Source: Brachypodius melanocephalos (Eukaryota > Chordata > Aves > Passeriformes > Pycnonotidae). Taken from it: a stretch of 64,000 nucleotides of DNA. Made by a program: the position numbers and the translations under genes. The notes beneath the pieces are model-generated. The model was not told the DNA's origin. It saw only the letters and a program-made list of their open reading frames with translations, and made no database searches. This document shows, piece after piece, positions 51,531-63,105 of this stretch. The stretch spans positions 8,073,053-8,137,052 of the forward strand of contig VZSR01001854.1 of NCBI GenBank assembly GCA_013398615.1, in the 5' to 3' direction. Each line of letters begins with the position of its first letter. The stretch's first letter is position 1.

Positions 51531-52961
51531 TTAGGTGACAGAGAGAGAGGTGGTACAGGTTGGGAGGACGTGCTGACAAGCCCTGTCATTTTCATGTCAT
51601 AGAAAGAATTCTGGATGATGGAAATCTCAGGAAATCTTTTCCATATTCGTACTGTACCTCTTGTCATGATGCCATGGAATCAGAAATAAAACATGAGCTA
51701 AGTTCAGCTAGCGAGGGTCAGAGGGCAGATTGTCTCTAGAAAATTTCCTTGGCATGCTTTGACAGGCAGGTTATCTTTCTGTGAAGATGTTCTCTCATGA
51801 TTATGTTTATGAGTACATACCCTGCTCCAACTGTGAGTCTTTGGAGAGATTCACTCAAAAGTTTGTGGTGGGGCTGTCAGCAGGCTTGTTACACATTTTG
51901 GATGAGATTACCCACTGACAGGAGGATGTTCTGTGTAAAAGTAAGAGGTGCTGTGTGGTTTGCGTCTGGTACTTTCAAAGTGAGCAGTTAGAAAGACTGT
52001 ATACTACTTTTTGTTTAATAGAATGGTTGAAATTGTAGAAAAAGCAAGTTATTTCATTTTGCTCAGAGTTGAGTTACAGAGTTCTGGGGGGGAAAAGTAA
52101 AATATTTATTTAGGTGCTTTCCTATTGAAATAAAGGTCAAATATGGTATTTCTGCTCTGGCTAGCACGGATTTTATGACTGATTTAATTTTGTGTGTGTG
52201 TGTGTGATATTAGAACTCCTGACTGCAATCCAAAGACAAAATAAAAAAGAGAGCAAAAAAGATTCAGCACCAGAAGGGAGGAATCTTCTATGTGAAAGAA
52301 AGTAATCAACCCTCAATTTTGTTGCCTATTACAGGAAAGTCATTTTACTGCTGGAGATATAAAAATTCATCATGTCTGTACTTGTGAAAATGAGAAGGAG
52401 AAGACACAGCCACTGGAACTTAGGGTCTGATGAGTTCAATATATCTTATGTAGATGGGCAGGTATCTAGGATTGTTGTGCTAGATACCACACCTTATAAC
52501 CAGATAGTGGAATTACAAAGTTTGAGGATAGAAGTTTTCAAAAATGCTTTGCTGATTGCTTGTGGAGCTCATCAGAAGAGAGAGGTAGCCATTTGACAGC
52601 ACTGTGCTAGCTTCAAAAGAGCATAGAAGGATTACAGGCACAAGCTGTACAGACACAAGCTGTGACAGCAAGTTAGTTATGGACACAGCTGTAGCTGTAG
52701 AAATATGTTTCCAGGAAAACGATTTGCAGAGTGCCAGGTATATCAACAACACAGCTAGAGAGATTTGTGGCACAAAGACCAGAAAATGCAAAGTTACAGA
52801 AAGGGATCTTTAATTTACAGCATGAGCAATTCTGTGGTTAACCTAAGCAGAACAATCCATTTCAGGGTGATCTAGCATTAGAGGAAAAAATAACACTGCA
52901 AAGGGCAGGCAGTCCTGAGTTCTGGCAGCAGTAAATGCTAGAGGTTTCATTAGCCTCTGAG
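51531..52961. other. Unclassified non-coding DNA
   Basis: No gene recognised; frames stay under 95 codons. It holds a (TG)8 run at 52191-52206 and nothing else that stands out. Confidence 0.5.
52191..52206 (+). repeat. (TG)8 microsatellite
   Basis: Eight uninterrupted TG units. Confidence 0.85.
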
Positions 52962-53730
52962 TTATGGCAGGATTTGGGTTTGCCAGTTTTCTTGGACTAG
53001 ACAGGAGCTAACAGATGCTTGGCTCAAAGGTGCTGTCAAGTGTGCTAGTCCTGGGAGGGAGAACACACTGGAGGCTGAGATGCTCTTTTGCCATTTTTTC
53101 TTCATCTTTATAATCTCAGCTGTTCCATTCACACCCTTCCCCTCATGCCAGTGGGGCTGCTCTCTGTGATGGGCTGAGCTGAGAGACAGGGTGACCCCAT
53201 CCCAGGCCATGCCCTTATGAATGGGGTGCTGTCCCCTGGTGACTGAGGCAGACAGGCAGGTGACAGGCTTTGGTGACAATCCTGACATGGCCAGCATCCA
53301 GCTGGGAGCAGCAGGAGACAGGCCTGGAGCTGAACCCTGCAGCACTGAGTGCAAGGTTTGTTGAGGTGAAAGGGCCCAAGGGCAGGCTGAAGAGAGGCTG
53401 CTCACTGAGAGAATCTGACCTGGGGCAGGGCTGGGCGCACACCCTGAGCTGAGCTGCAGCTGCTGTGCCCATGGCGAGGGGTAGGTGGGAGCCTCCATCC
53501 AGATTGCCCAGGGCCATGAAGTCCCCGCAGATCCTGAGTAGAACGTGGAGGTTGGGGTGTATTTGAGCAGGGCACTCACACGGAGTGCTGGGCCTCCCAC
53601 AGCCTGTGGAAGAGATGAAGTATTGACTCAAAATTCCCTGTCCCAGAGGAAAAGGAAACTGATGCCTCCTGCTAACATGGAGAGTAGAGAGGAGGCAGTA
53701 AAAGATTGGAGTAACAGGAGGAAGTTGCAA
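52962..53730 (-). other. GC-rich block with the window's longest open frames, origin unknown
   Basis: The core (about 53100-53620) is clearly GC-richer than its surroundings. The minus strand has a 212-codon frame (52962-53600) overlapping a 171-codon frame in another register (53215-53730). Both translate to Ser/Pro/Ala/Leu-rich sequence with no domain, signal peptide or membrane segment I recognise. Two long frames in different registers over the same GC-rich DNA point to scarcity of stop codons rather than coding. It could be a decayed LTR or ERV segment, a CpG-poor remnant of a promoter, or an unusual exon. No flanking target-site duplication was found. Confidence 0.3.
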
Positions 53731-54230
53731 GACCCAGTTCTGAGGTCCCTAACCTTCACTCATAATTGATTCTGGAGCTGCACTGCTGTGGGAATGCAAT
53801 GTGTGTGGTTAACTCATTGATAGGCATTGCAGCTACATCTGTATATCCAGATGTAGTTCTGGGCATGCTTGCTCCTCTTTCTCTTGCAGAGCAGCAAAAG
53901 GGGAACATGGAAGGAGAGGCCACTGGACCACTGATCATATTTTATATTTGTGCATAAGTGGTTTCGTGTGTTACATGGCAAAGTTAGCTGATTGACGTTT
54001 CTTGCAAGTTTAACCATTTGGAATACATTTTAATTACTAAATTCATATAAATCCAAGCCCAATTGTGTTACATTAATAGAGGTGCCGGAGAGCAGCAGGA
54101 AGCAAAATATTTCGACAGACTAGTTGGTTCACTTATATGACTAAAGGTGTGGAAACTGTATACTGGAAAGTAAATGTCAAAAGCTTCCCATTTCTGAGAC
54201 AAAGTAGCACCTGCGTCATGTGATACTGAG

Positions 54231-54254
54231 AAAAAAAAAAAAAAAAAAAAAAAA
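54231..54254 (+). repeat. Poly(A) run of 24
   Basis: Uninterrupted run of 24 A after GATACTGAG. If it is the tail of a plus-strand retrocopy, its body should lie just to the left, but no AATAAA or recognisable gene-derived sequence is seen there. Confidence 0.9.
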
Positions 54255-54620
54255 GGAAGTTTTCACAGATGAAGCAGGAGATGTGTTGTAAAAACAAAAA
54301 GGGTCATCAGTATGAGCCAGAGTGGCATACACAGTGCTTTCATATGCTCAGGGCTTATGTCAGAGGTGTAGGCAAAAAAGTCATGATAAATATTGCACTC
54401 TTATTGTTGGTTAGCAATGAAAAAATGCCATTAGCTCCAAGAAAGTGGTGAATAAGTTTTCAAGAACTGAAACAGGAACAGCAGAATAATAATGGAATAA
54501 TGGAAAAATAATGAATATGGCTGGGATAGGAGAGGTATTGTTAATGCTTCTACCAGAAAAGTGACATTAACAGTTTCAGAGGAAAACTGCTAAATGCATC
54601 TTGTATATCAGAAGAAATCC

Positions 54621-54636
54621 TTTTTTTTTTTTTTTT
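54621..54636 (+). repeat. Poly(T) run of 16
   Basis: Uninterrupted T run bounded by CC and AATG. Confidence 0.85.
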
Positions 54637-54762
54637 AATGCAGTGTTCCAGATATATTCGGTAAAGTTTATGCTTCCATTTAGTTACAAGGACTTTGGGT
54701 GAGGTCACATTTAACCAATGCCTTTTTCTCTCCCTGCCCCCAACAGGGAGACCTCTTTTAGA

Positions 54763-54822
54763 GATCACAGAATGGTTAAGGTATGAAAAATCTCTAAGAT
54801 CATTGAGTCCAGCCATTAAAGA
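54763..54822 (-). mobile_element. CR1-type 3' end stub, minus orientation
   Basis: About 60 bp matching the complement of the CR1 terminal 3' UTR: ATCACAGAATGGTTAAGG, then TCTAAGATCATTGAGTCCAG. It is severely 5'-truncated, a common form for this family. The same 3' tail is also found on some bird SINEs that borrow CR1 machinery, but no tRNA-like head is seen. Confidence 0.75.
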
Positions 54823-57800
54823 TCTTAGATTCTTACCTCTGGGTTCACGCTTTGCTGTATGTTAGTGACCTCGTGGAGGATACTTCACCTTTCCTTTCTT
54901 TGTTTCCTTCTATGGAGACTCTGACAGTACCAAGGATATGTTGATGATTCAGAATCTGACAGTGTGCATCTTCAGTCTCTGTTTTCCTGTAAAGAAGGTA
55001 GAAGTGTAATGGCAGGATAGTTCAGGATGGTTCTGACTGGTTGTTAATCTTTACAGTGACCTTTCAAGAGCCTGGCTCTAACCAGCTGCTACTTGCCTGA
55101 TAGTGTTGAGGGACTGATAATTCCCTGACTAGAGGATAGATCCAGCAGTAGCTGGCCCTAAGAACAGTTGTGGCTTTGTAGAGAGGAGTTATAATGCAGC
55201 CATAACATCTTTCTGATAGAGGAGGGAGAAATGTGTAGCCACGAGACACAGTTTTAATAGAATAGTAGTGTAGCTGCACTGAGGGATGGAATTTAAATAT
55301 CAGATTACAAGTGTAGAACACATGTTTAATCAAAAACTCCACAAAGTGAGAGGGGAAGGAGGAAAAATGAGTGAGACATTAAATATTTCTGAATATATAC
55401 ATAGAGAACCAGAGCTGAAATGGAACACAGGGTGTGCTCTCAGCTGCAGATCCATTACAGTGTTGGCACTTTTATTTTTATGGAACAACCATTGTCTCAT
55501 CACAGGGTGAAAATTGCACAGTCCTCATCTTTTCAACACTGGAAGGTTTATGACTATGAAAGTCATATGGTCTAAGAAAAGTATCACAGCTTTGGTTGGA
55601 CTAAAGAAGTATTTCATACTGTAGAATGTAGAACTCCAGATCACTGCATTTTCTTTGAGCCTAGATCCAAGAGGTCAGCAGACTCTTCAGAGGTACTCTG
55701 TATTTATTCACCAAGAAGTTGTTCTGTGAAAAGGAGGAAATTTAGGAAGGAGCGTTACTGACAGATGATGGCATCTCAGCAGACAAACGAGGGATCTTGT
55801 TGAGGAACTTTTTTTTCTTTCTAGAGCAGGCAAGGTATTCTGTGTCTCTTGACCATTTCTGGTATGTTAGGAACCCGTTGTATAAAGGACATGAAACTGA
55901 ATTTCCAGTAAACAGTCTTTTTTTCTTCTTTTTTTTTTTTTTATTTTTTTACATACTTCCCTGAGCACTCAGAAAGAAAGAAAACTGTTTTCTGTTTTGC
56001 TGAGAACAACATGTGACCATTGATACATTATCACTAAACCCAGAATCCTGTATCCAGGAAGTCAGCTTGGCAAGGAAAGCAACAGCAGTGCCAGTCTGAT
56101 GTTTGCTATTGTATATGTTGAAATGGAGTAATGCTGAGAAAACTGTACCTGGAGCTTCTTCCCTTTCTCTGGGAATCTGATCCTTTGAGTAAATGAACCG
56201 CATGAGAATGAACTGGGAAAGGCACAATCAGTCTCCCGCAGAGGGAGAAGAAACAATATTTTAGGATCCTTCATTGCAAGGGAACAGGAGATGGGAAACA
56301 AATTTGCAGTTTAATTGTCTTTTTCAGTACAACTTTTAAGCTGTATGTATTTTAAACAATAGATCAGCATAATACTCAAATCCTAGTTTGTTTAGGGACT
56401 CCACACCAGTCTAAACTAGAACTTGTAGAGTATTTGAGGCAAAGTCCATAGCTGTGGAAACAAAGAGTGAGGGAAGAGCCTTTACCCATTCTGTGTCTCT
56501 GAACTGTGAATTACTGCTGTCATGCCATACAAGAGTCATCACACATACAGGCCTATTTAGAGTAAATATAGCTGACAGTCTATGGCATTGTAGTGTAATA
56601 ATGCAGCATGTACTGGTGTGGTTGCCAAGCAGATAAAGTTAGAAGTGATTAGTTCCACCCTCTGAAAAGTTACATGAAAATGAGCCCATAACGTCTCTGC
56701 TCAGCAGAAACAAGATGAGACATAAATTGGCTTGTTAAATTCAGAGAAAACCATGCTAACACAAAATAAACACATTAACACAAAGCAGAGTGATAGCAAG
56801 TCCACTATTTTATCACACTTTCATCTTCCTGACTCCTGAGGAGTCAGTGAATCACAGGTACAGGTGATGGTGTGTTGGGGGAATGGAGCAGAAAGGAGAA
56901 GGGGAAAATGTCAAAAAGCCCTACCTCTTCCTCTTTTTTTTCTTTAGCTTCATAAATAATCTACTTTATGCATATGTTTTAAAAACTGCTTGGTCATTTA
57001 TCTCCATGGTGTATTTAGGGTACCTTATTCTGTTTGCAAGTGGCCCTGTTGCTGTTATCTGGGCTATCACATTATGCTTGTAAATTATATTATCTGATCA
57101 ACATTTTTGATGCTAAGCTGTGCACACTCTGATGGGTCAGCCTAGTTCTTTACATGGCTTTAGTGCCCAACAGACACAAGTGCCACCTTCTGTGCTAAAA
57201 GAAGAGATCTGAATGTATTAACTGGCAGACAACTTATTTAAGTCACCTAGACAACTACTTCAATTATTCATTTCTCCAAGATTTTAATTTCTTTTAATTC
57301 ATTTATAACCTCAATATTGTCAACGCTGCATTAGAGGGCAACCACCTAAGAACTCTTGCAATGCTATGCAGAAAAAAATTTGTCATTAACTGTGATCAGC
57401 ACTTGACTTTTAAGTAGTTAATGCTACTGATAACATTGAAGACTTAAGCTCTTAGAGAACTTGCTGGAATTGTTCGGCCTTTTGAAGTCCACACTTTTCT
57501 GAAAACAGTGTGTTCATATTCTCTCTAGAAAGCAAGAGAAATAGATGTCCTCCCATGTGCATTCCAGCTTATTTTGGCATCATCTCAGCTGATTCTAGGT
57601 GATTAAGGCAGATATCTAAAAGAAGAGGAATGAGAGAACTGAAGAAAAAGGACAAGAAAAAGGAAATTGAACTTTCACCATAATTGGGTCCTGTGGAAAG
57701 TTCAGGTCTTCATCTCCTTCAAGTTGTATTCTGTTTTCCACTTGCAAGGAAACTGGCCATGGTTCTGCGTATTTTCCCAGATGTCATCTCACTATATGCA

Positions 57801-59524
57801 CTGCACAAAGATGGTGTGTGTGGATGTGGCTGTTGATGGAAATTTAGTGTGCTTTCCCCACATCCACTGCAGCATACAGCTCACTTTCTTAGTTTGCCTG
57901 TGTGATTAGGGTGAGTGCTCTAAATGTTAGCAGCCTAGAACCATTACATGTCTGAAAGTTGCTCTTCCCTCTCTTCTCTTCTAGGCTTGTGACATATGCT
58001 AGAATTTCCCTTGCTAGAATTCTGCAATTCTTCATGGTCTTAGCTCTAAAAAGCCATTTGTTTGACATTGTTGGATGCTCTTATGCAAATTAAGACCCTG
58101 GTGAAACAGTTTAGTCACAGTCTGGTCTAGTCAACAGTTAAGGCTAAATTAGAAGGATTTTTATGTTTCCTTGCCATGTTTTATCTTCAATATGCACCTT
58201 TTAATTTACCCAAACCTTTAGTCAATCCCACTGGACCATAATTTTTTCTCTTCTGGAGATTTTTTTTTTCCAATACCTTGGATTTGATCTAATCTCTCAC
58301 TCTGCTACAAATCGACCAGCTAACATCACTATGTAAGAAAACAGCCCTCTAGTTTACCTTGCATTCATGTGGGTCTCTTCTCCTTGTGTCCAGTTAAACC
58401 TGAGATTTTCCAACACCATATTCTCTCAAAACACAATGAAATTTCTCTTTGGTGTCATATATTGGGGGGCATTATGGAATGTGGGTAAGTGAGAGTGAGG
58501 AATCACTACAGGAATAGAAGTTTCCTCTAGTTTTTTTCCTCTAGTTTTCTATGTGGATTTCAAAGAAGCAAGGTTAGTTCAGGGTAGCTGGCAATATTTT
58601 TAAGATTTTACCTGGAAATAAGGAGAGGGAGAGGGTGAGATTTCCCTCTCTCCATTTTCTCCAACTCCTCCTAGGGTTTTGGTTGCAAAAAGATACAGGT
58701 ATGTGAGTGTTCAAACAAATAATTTCTGGGCATACTACCTGTCCCTGGAGAGGCATGGAAGAGGAAAGCAGATAGAGCCCCCCTTTCCATTTGTATGGTG
58801 CCCAAGATGGGTCCTGCTTGACCTCTGGAGTGCTTGAGACTGAAAGGGGCAATGGTACAGGTGTCAGGCACTTTGTACTTCTTTATTTAGCATAGGAATT
58901 GCTGATATAGCTCAATACAGTTTCTTACTGACTTGTAAATTATGAAATCCTGTTTCTGGACCAATCTCACTTCTGTCCTCTATAAGGGTTGCCCACAGCT
59001 GTTGGGCACATGAACCTCTTGTGCAGATCAGAGATTTATTTTTTTTCCTGGTCCCTAGAACAGAGGATCTGTTCAGAAAATCTGGTATTCGGGCTTTCCT
59101 CTGCATTTATTACTTGAATGAACTCCTGGTCCACAATTGTTCAACAGCACAAACTGGAAAACAGATCTGAGTATCTCAGTTCACCTGGTCAGCAATACAA
59201 AGGAAGTTCAGAGATCTAATGGGCAGGAAGAGACAAGAAGCTAGCCAAAGACAGCAGAAAATGCTGGATATATTAACTCTTCCTAGACACAGTGACTCCT
59301 GAAGCTGTGATCCATTATCTGTTTTACAACAGATGGTGATAAGAAATTGATGTACTGAAGTACTTTTATTATTGTACATGGAAAGAGGAAATTAGTTGCA
59401 ATGTCTAACAGGCTTCAGAGAGAAATAAATAAAAAGCCAGAGGGTATACCAGAAATTTTGTGGGCTTTTCACAGAATCATTAAAAAATATGTGTATGAAC
59501 TCTTTAGTGGTTAAATGTTCTTTT
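54823..59524. other. Unclassified AT-rich non-coding DNA
   Basis: No gene recognised; frames stay under 95 codons. A T-rich tract at 55921-55949 and a 14-bp direct repeat (TTCCTCTAGTTTTT-like, near 58522 and 58537) are the only small structures. The 57.24-57.45 kb part is AT-rich with homeodomain-type cores but has no repeat signature. Confidence 0.5.
55921..55949 (+). repeat. T-rich tract
   Basis: T runs of 4, 2, 14 and 7 separated by single C or A residues. Confidence 0.8.
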
Positions 59525-59529
59525 GGATC
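59525..59529 (+). repeat. Target-site duplication, left copy (GGATC)
   Basis: GGATC directly precedes the LTR's TGTC end and matches the right copy at 60116-60120 exactly. A 5-bp duplication is typical of ERVL-class integration. Confidence 0.8.
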
Positions 59530-60115
59530 TGTCGTGGTTTAACCCCTAGCAGGCACCAAGCCCTGTACAGCCACTCACTCACTCCCACAACAGCAGGATT
59601 GTGGAGAGAATTGGAAGGATAAAAGCTAAAAAATTCGTGGGTTGAGATAATGACAGTTTAATAAGGAAAGAAAAAGCTGCACATAGAAGCAAAGCAAAAC
59701 AAGGAATTAATTCACTGTTTCCCATGGACAGGCAGGTGTTCAGTCATCTCCAGGAGAGCAAGGACCCATCATGCATAAGAGCTTGTGGAAAGACAAGTGC
59801 CGTCACTCCAAATGTCCTCTCCTTTTTCCTTCTTCCCTCACTCTATGTACTGAGCACGATGTCACATGGTCTGGGATATCTCCTTGGTCAGTTGGGATCA
59901 CCTGTCCTGGCTGTGTCTCCTCCCATGCATCCCCAGCCCTCTCGCCAGTGTGGCGGCACAAAAAGCAGCAGAGGCCTTGGCTGTGAGCAAGCCCTGCTCA
60001 GCAATAACAAAATCATCTCTGTATTATCAACCCTGTGTCCAGCACAAATCCAAAACACAGCACCACACCAGCTGCTGTGAAGAAAATTAACTGAATCCCA
60101 GCCAAAACCAGCAGA
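59530..60115 (-). mobile_element. Solo LTR, avian ERVL-like family (copy 2)
   Basis: 586 bp beginning TGTCGTGGTTTAACCCC, a start well known in bird LTRs, and ending CCAAAACCAGCAGA, where the last CA has become GA. Perfect 5-bp flanking duplications (GGATC) define both edges. On the minus strand it carries an intact ATTAAA poly(A) signal (complement of 59657-59662, in ATTAAACTGTC). The TATA region (near 59843-59856) is altered relative to copy 1. There is no retroviral gene sequence on either side, so it is a solo LTR formed by recombination between the two ends of a provirus. It shares the orientation of copy 1, 54 kb away, but has its own duplication, so the two do not bound one provirus. 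Confidence 0.93.
59657..59662 (-). terminator. ATTAAA poly(A) signal of LTR copy 2
   Basis: The plus strand reads GACAGTTTAATAAGG, so the minus strand has ATTAAACTGTC, the family's usual poly(A) signal. It is mutated to GTTAAA in copy 1. Confidence 0.55.
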
Positions 60116-60120
60116 GGATC
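60116..60120 (+). repeat. Target-site duplication, right copy (GGATC)
   Basis: Exact match to 59525-59529, directly after the LTR end. Confidence 0.8.
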
Positions 60121-62819
60121 CCAGGAGCTTTTGACCAGAACAATTTCTTTGACAGTTTCAGTGCTGCTTTCTCTAAATCTCAGAGGTAACACAGGACTGA
60201 CACAACTGTGATGGCAGCAAAGAGACTCAGAATTATCCTGAGTTCAGACAGATGGATTTTTCTTTTGAAAAAAACCACCACCTTCTGTATTTACAAAAGG
60301 AAATTACTACCTAATGATCTTTCAGAGAATTGTTTCTGGTTTTTGAGGGTTTTTTATATTTGCCTCTTCACATTCTTCGGTGACAATTTGATTTTTATTT
60401 TCATTTAAGACTATTACAGTATGTACATTTGACTTCTGGAGTGGTTTATGGAAGCTTTGCTTTCCCTGAAGGAATGATGTGATTGGGCTGGTTTATGCAA
60501 GTAGTGAGATGCAAACAACAACGTTCAGGAGAGGTCTTGCAAACCATTTTGGGAACTGTAGCTGCATCTGAGGACTCCTCTGAGGGAGCACAAGTGGAGG
60601 GAGTACTGTATTTACTAGCACAGTTTGTTGTTGTGCAATGAGAAGTGTCCTTGATAAATACTCCAGTGAGGACAGCTGGTACTGTTTGGTTTAATTTCCA
60701 GACTGCTCTGCCTTGTGCTGGTGCAGTGGCCAGAGAATTGAGGAGTATAACCCTGACATTCTTGAACAACTTCTTAGGAAGACGACATATGTTTTCCACA
60801 GCAAGGTAATAGAATAAATATTACAAGGTAGTTTTAATAGGAACTATATGGGTGACAGCTTAGCAAATGTGAATCATAATTTTATATAGCATGTGGCCAG
60901 TGACTGGGGTAATTTTGTATTAGGAATAATTTAAAATTATATTTAAAATATCTTGTTTCTTTGATAGTGCTCTTGTATTTTTACAGTTGTTCCCATCTGT
61001 AGATGTCCTAAACCTTTCTTCAGCTTTAAACTAAAAGCTTAAACTAACAGGCTGAAACTGAAGAACTTGGGATCTAAATTTAGGAAGACTTTTCCCTTAG
61101 CTACCTGCTAGTACTCTTGAAATAAATGTATTTGTTTAAAAATAGAAATACATTTTCTGCAACTCTTTTTTTCCCCTCACCTTACAATCACAAATTTGTG
61201 CGTTTAATGTTCCTGTAATACATTATTATCTTGATTTTTTTATTATTATTATTTGCATGGTTTTACTCTTTGTATTGTACTGTGTTGTATGTTAAAATTT
61301 TAATTAATTTTCTCTTTCCTCCAAAATGAGAGGTTTTTCTCTGGGGCTGATTCCATGAACACTCTCTGCAGGTCCCTACTTGGGTCTGGGGGGAAAAAAA
61401 GGATCCATAATTAACCCATGACCAGATTTACATTCTTATGCTCAGAGTAATTACACAGAACTTGCTCTTTACTTAGCAATCTTCTACCCATCCTGTGACA
61501 GTGTATATGTTTCCAGATAAAACTAGTTATAGTTATTGTGGTCTGTAGAGGGGATGGGAAGAGAAATGTAGGGTCTTATCATGCAGTAGATTCCTGGTGA
61601 GCATACCTTCTTATCATAAGGATTTAATTTACTGTCCTAGTCAAATGTCAGAAGTTTGAGGGTAAAGCAGTTTTTACACAGTGACCCCAGCAGTATTGTA
61701 TGAGGTGTATGATGTCCTCTGTTACTTAACAGGATGAGAGCATCTTTCAGATCACACTTTGCTGAGCTGCTTTGTTGTATTCTCAGGTGAAGAGGATTGT
61801 GTCTGCATGGCTGCTTCTTCCCTGGTTAGACTAGGGGAAATAACCAGGTAGGACCAGCTGGACATCCTCACTGGATGAGCCTGTGCCTGGGGACCTCTTC
61901 TTTGCTGGGTCAGGCTGTGTTATTCCACAGCAGACCCCTCCATGTGCAGCTTCCTGCTGTTCCATCTGCCATTTGTACAGCCTTTTATTTCTAGTTACTT
62001 AGGCAACAAGTGCTGCACTCCAGCAGGAAAATGTTCTGTCCACTACTCACAGTAGGCACTCCTTGTGTGCTACTGCACTCCAAAATACCCATGTGCTGTA
62101 CTGGTACATGTGCTGTACCCCACGTGCTTGCTGAGATGTTGCTGGGTGGACAGCTCTGCATGTCTCTGCATTTTGCTTGCCCCAGACCTCCACAACCCTC
62201 TCAGCTTCAAGATTGCAGCTTTCTGTGGCTCTCTTGCAGTATGAGGGCCCTTCATCATGAGATCTAGGTAGGCATCACCCCATTGCATGGCCATACCTAT
62301 TTTTGAAGAAAAAGAGAGCAGGAGCAGGTAGCCACAGCACACACAGCCTCTGTCCTTACTGGCAGATTGTCAAAGCAGGCCTTCAAGGTGCACCCCAAAG
62401 CTTAGTTGCTTCCAAGGTGAACATTTGACTTACTTTGTGCACTGTGAGGGAATGCCACCCTTGCCAGATGATGTTCCCAGCACCTGCATGGGAAAGATGC
62501 TGCAGGACACATTGTGAAGCATAGTGTACAAAGGAAGATAATTTGGTCTTGGAGGGACTTTGAGGTGGTAGAGCTCTGCTCCTGCTCTCTGCTGCTTCCA
62601 TTTTCCAGTAACTCCTTTTACTGTCTGGCTTCATTTGAAGCAGTTGAGTCACTACAAGTTCCTGCTGCTAATAACCCAATGCAGAAATACCTGGGCTAGC
62701 TCAGAGTGGAGCTGGGGTGAATCCAGCACAGATTGTTAACTCTCCACCCCTGTCGTGAGGAAGGTGCTGTACTGCTTCTCACCAGAGCTGCTTCCAAGAG
62801 TAGTGTCAGAGAGTGAAGT
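60121..62819. other. Unclassified DNA between LTR and CR1
   Basis: No gene recognised. A 117-codon minus frame (60446-60799) is cysteine- and threonine-rich without a known domain. The 61.8-62.7 kb part is GC-richer and holds two ~90-codon minus frames of no recognised kind. It may include decayed repeats. Confidence 0.5.
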
Positions 62820-63105
62820 CACATGGGAGGAGGACAAGAACATTGTCAATATATGCAGGGATGTGATGAGGAAACCCAAAGCCCACTTGGAATTGAGTCT
62901 GGCAGGGAATATCTAGGACAACAAGAAAGGCTTCTACAAGTATATCAGCAGCAAAAGGAGGCTTAGGAAAAATGTGGGGTTACTGTTGAATCAGATGGAT
63001 GTCCTGGTAGCAGAAGATAGAGAGAAGAAGGAATTATGGAATGCCTTCTTTGCATCAGTCTCAACTGCTGAGATCAGCCCTGAGGGAAAACCCTGCTTAG
63101 GCCAA
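62820..63105 (+). mobile_element. CR1 LINE fragment, upstream ORF2 region, plus orientation
   Basis: About 290 bp from the part of CR1 ORF2 between endonuclease and reverse transcriptase. Blocks include GGGATGTGATGAGGAAACCC (62859-62878), AAGCCCACTTGGAATTGAGT (62880-62899), ACAACAAGAAAGGCTTCTAC (62918-62937), AAGTATATCAGCAGCAAAAG (62938-62957) and AATGCCTTCTTTGCATCAGT (63040-63059). It lacks both ends of the element, so it was either truncated twice or broken by later decay. Edges are approximate. Confidence 0.88.

Larger units (their letters stand above)
53731..54762. other. Unclassified DNA with A/T homopolymers
   Basis: It holds an A24 run (54231-54254) and a T16 run (54621-54636) but no gene and no recognised element. 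Confidence 0.55.

Noticed and set aside
52962..53600. 212-codon minus frame as a confident CDS
   Set aside because: GC-rich DNA, two competing registers, no domain and no splice or start context support; kept only as an unexplained block.
54050..54254. Processed pseudogene ending in the A24 run
   Set aside because: No AATAAA signal, no recognisable gene sequence upstream and no flanking duplication.
4663..60115. The two same-orientation LTRs as the ends of one provirus
   Set aside because: They are about 54 kb apart, differ strongly, have no retroviral internal sequence between them, and copy 2 has its own target-site duplication.
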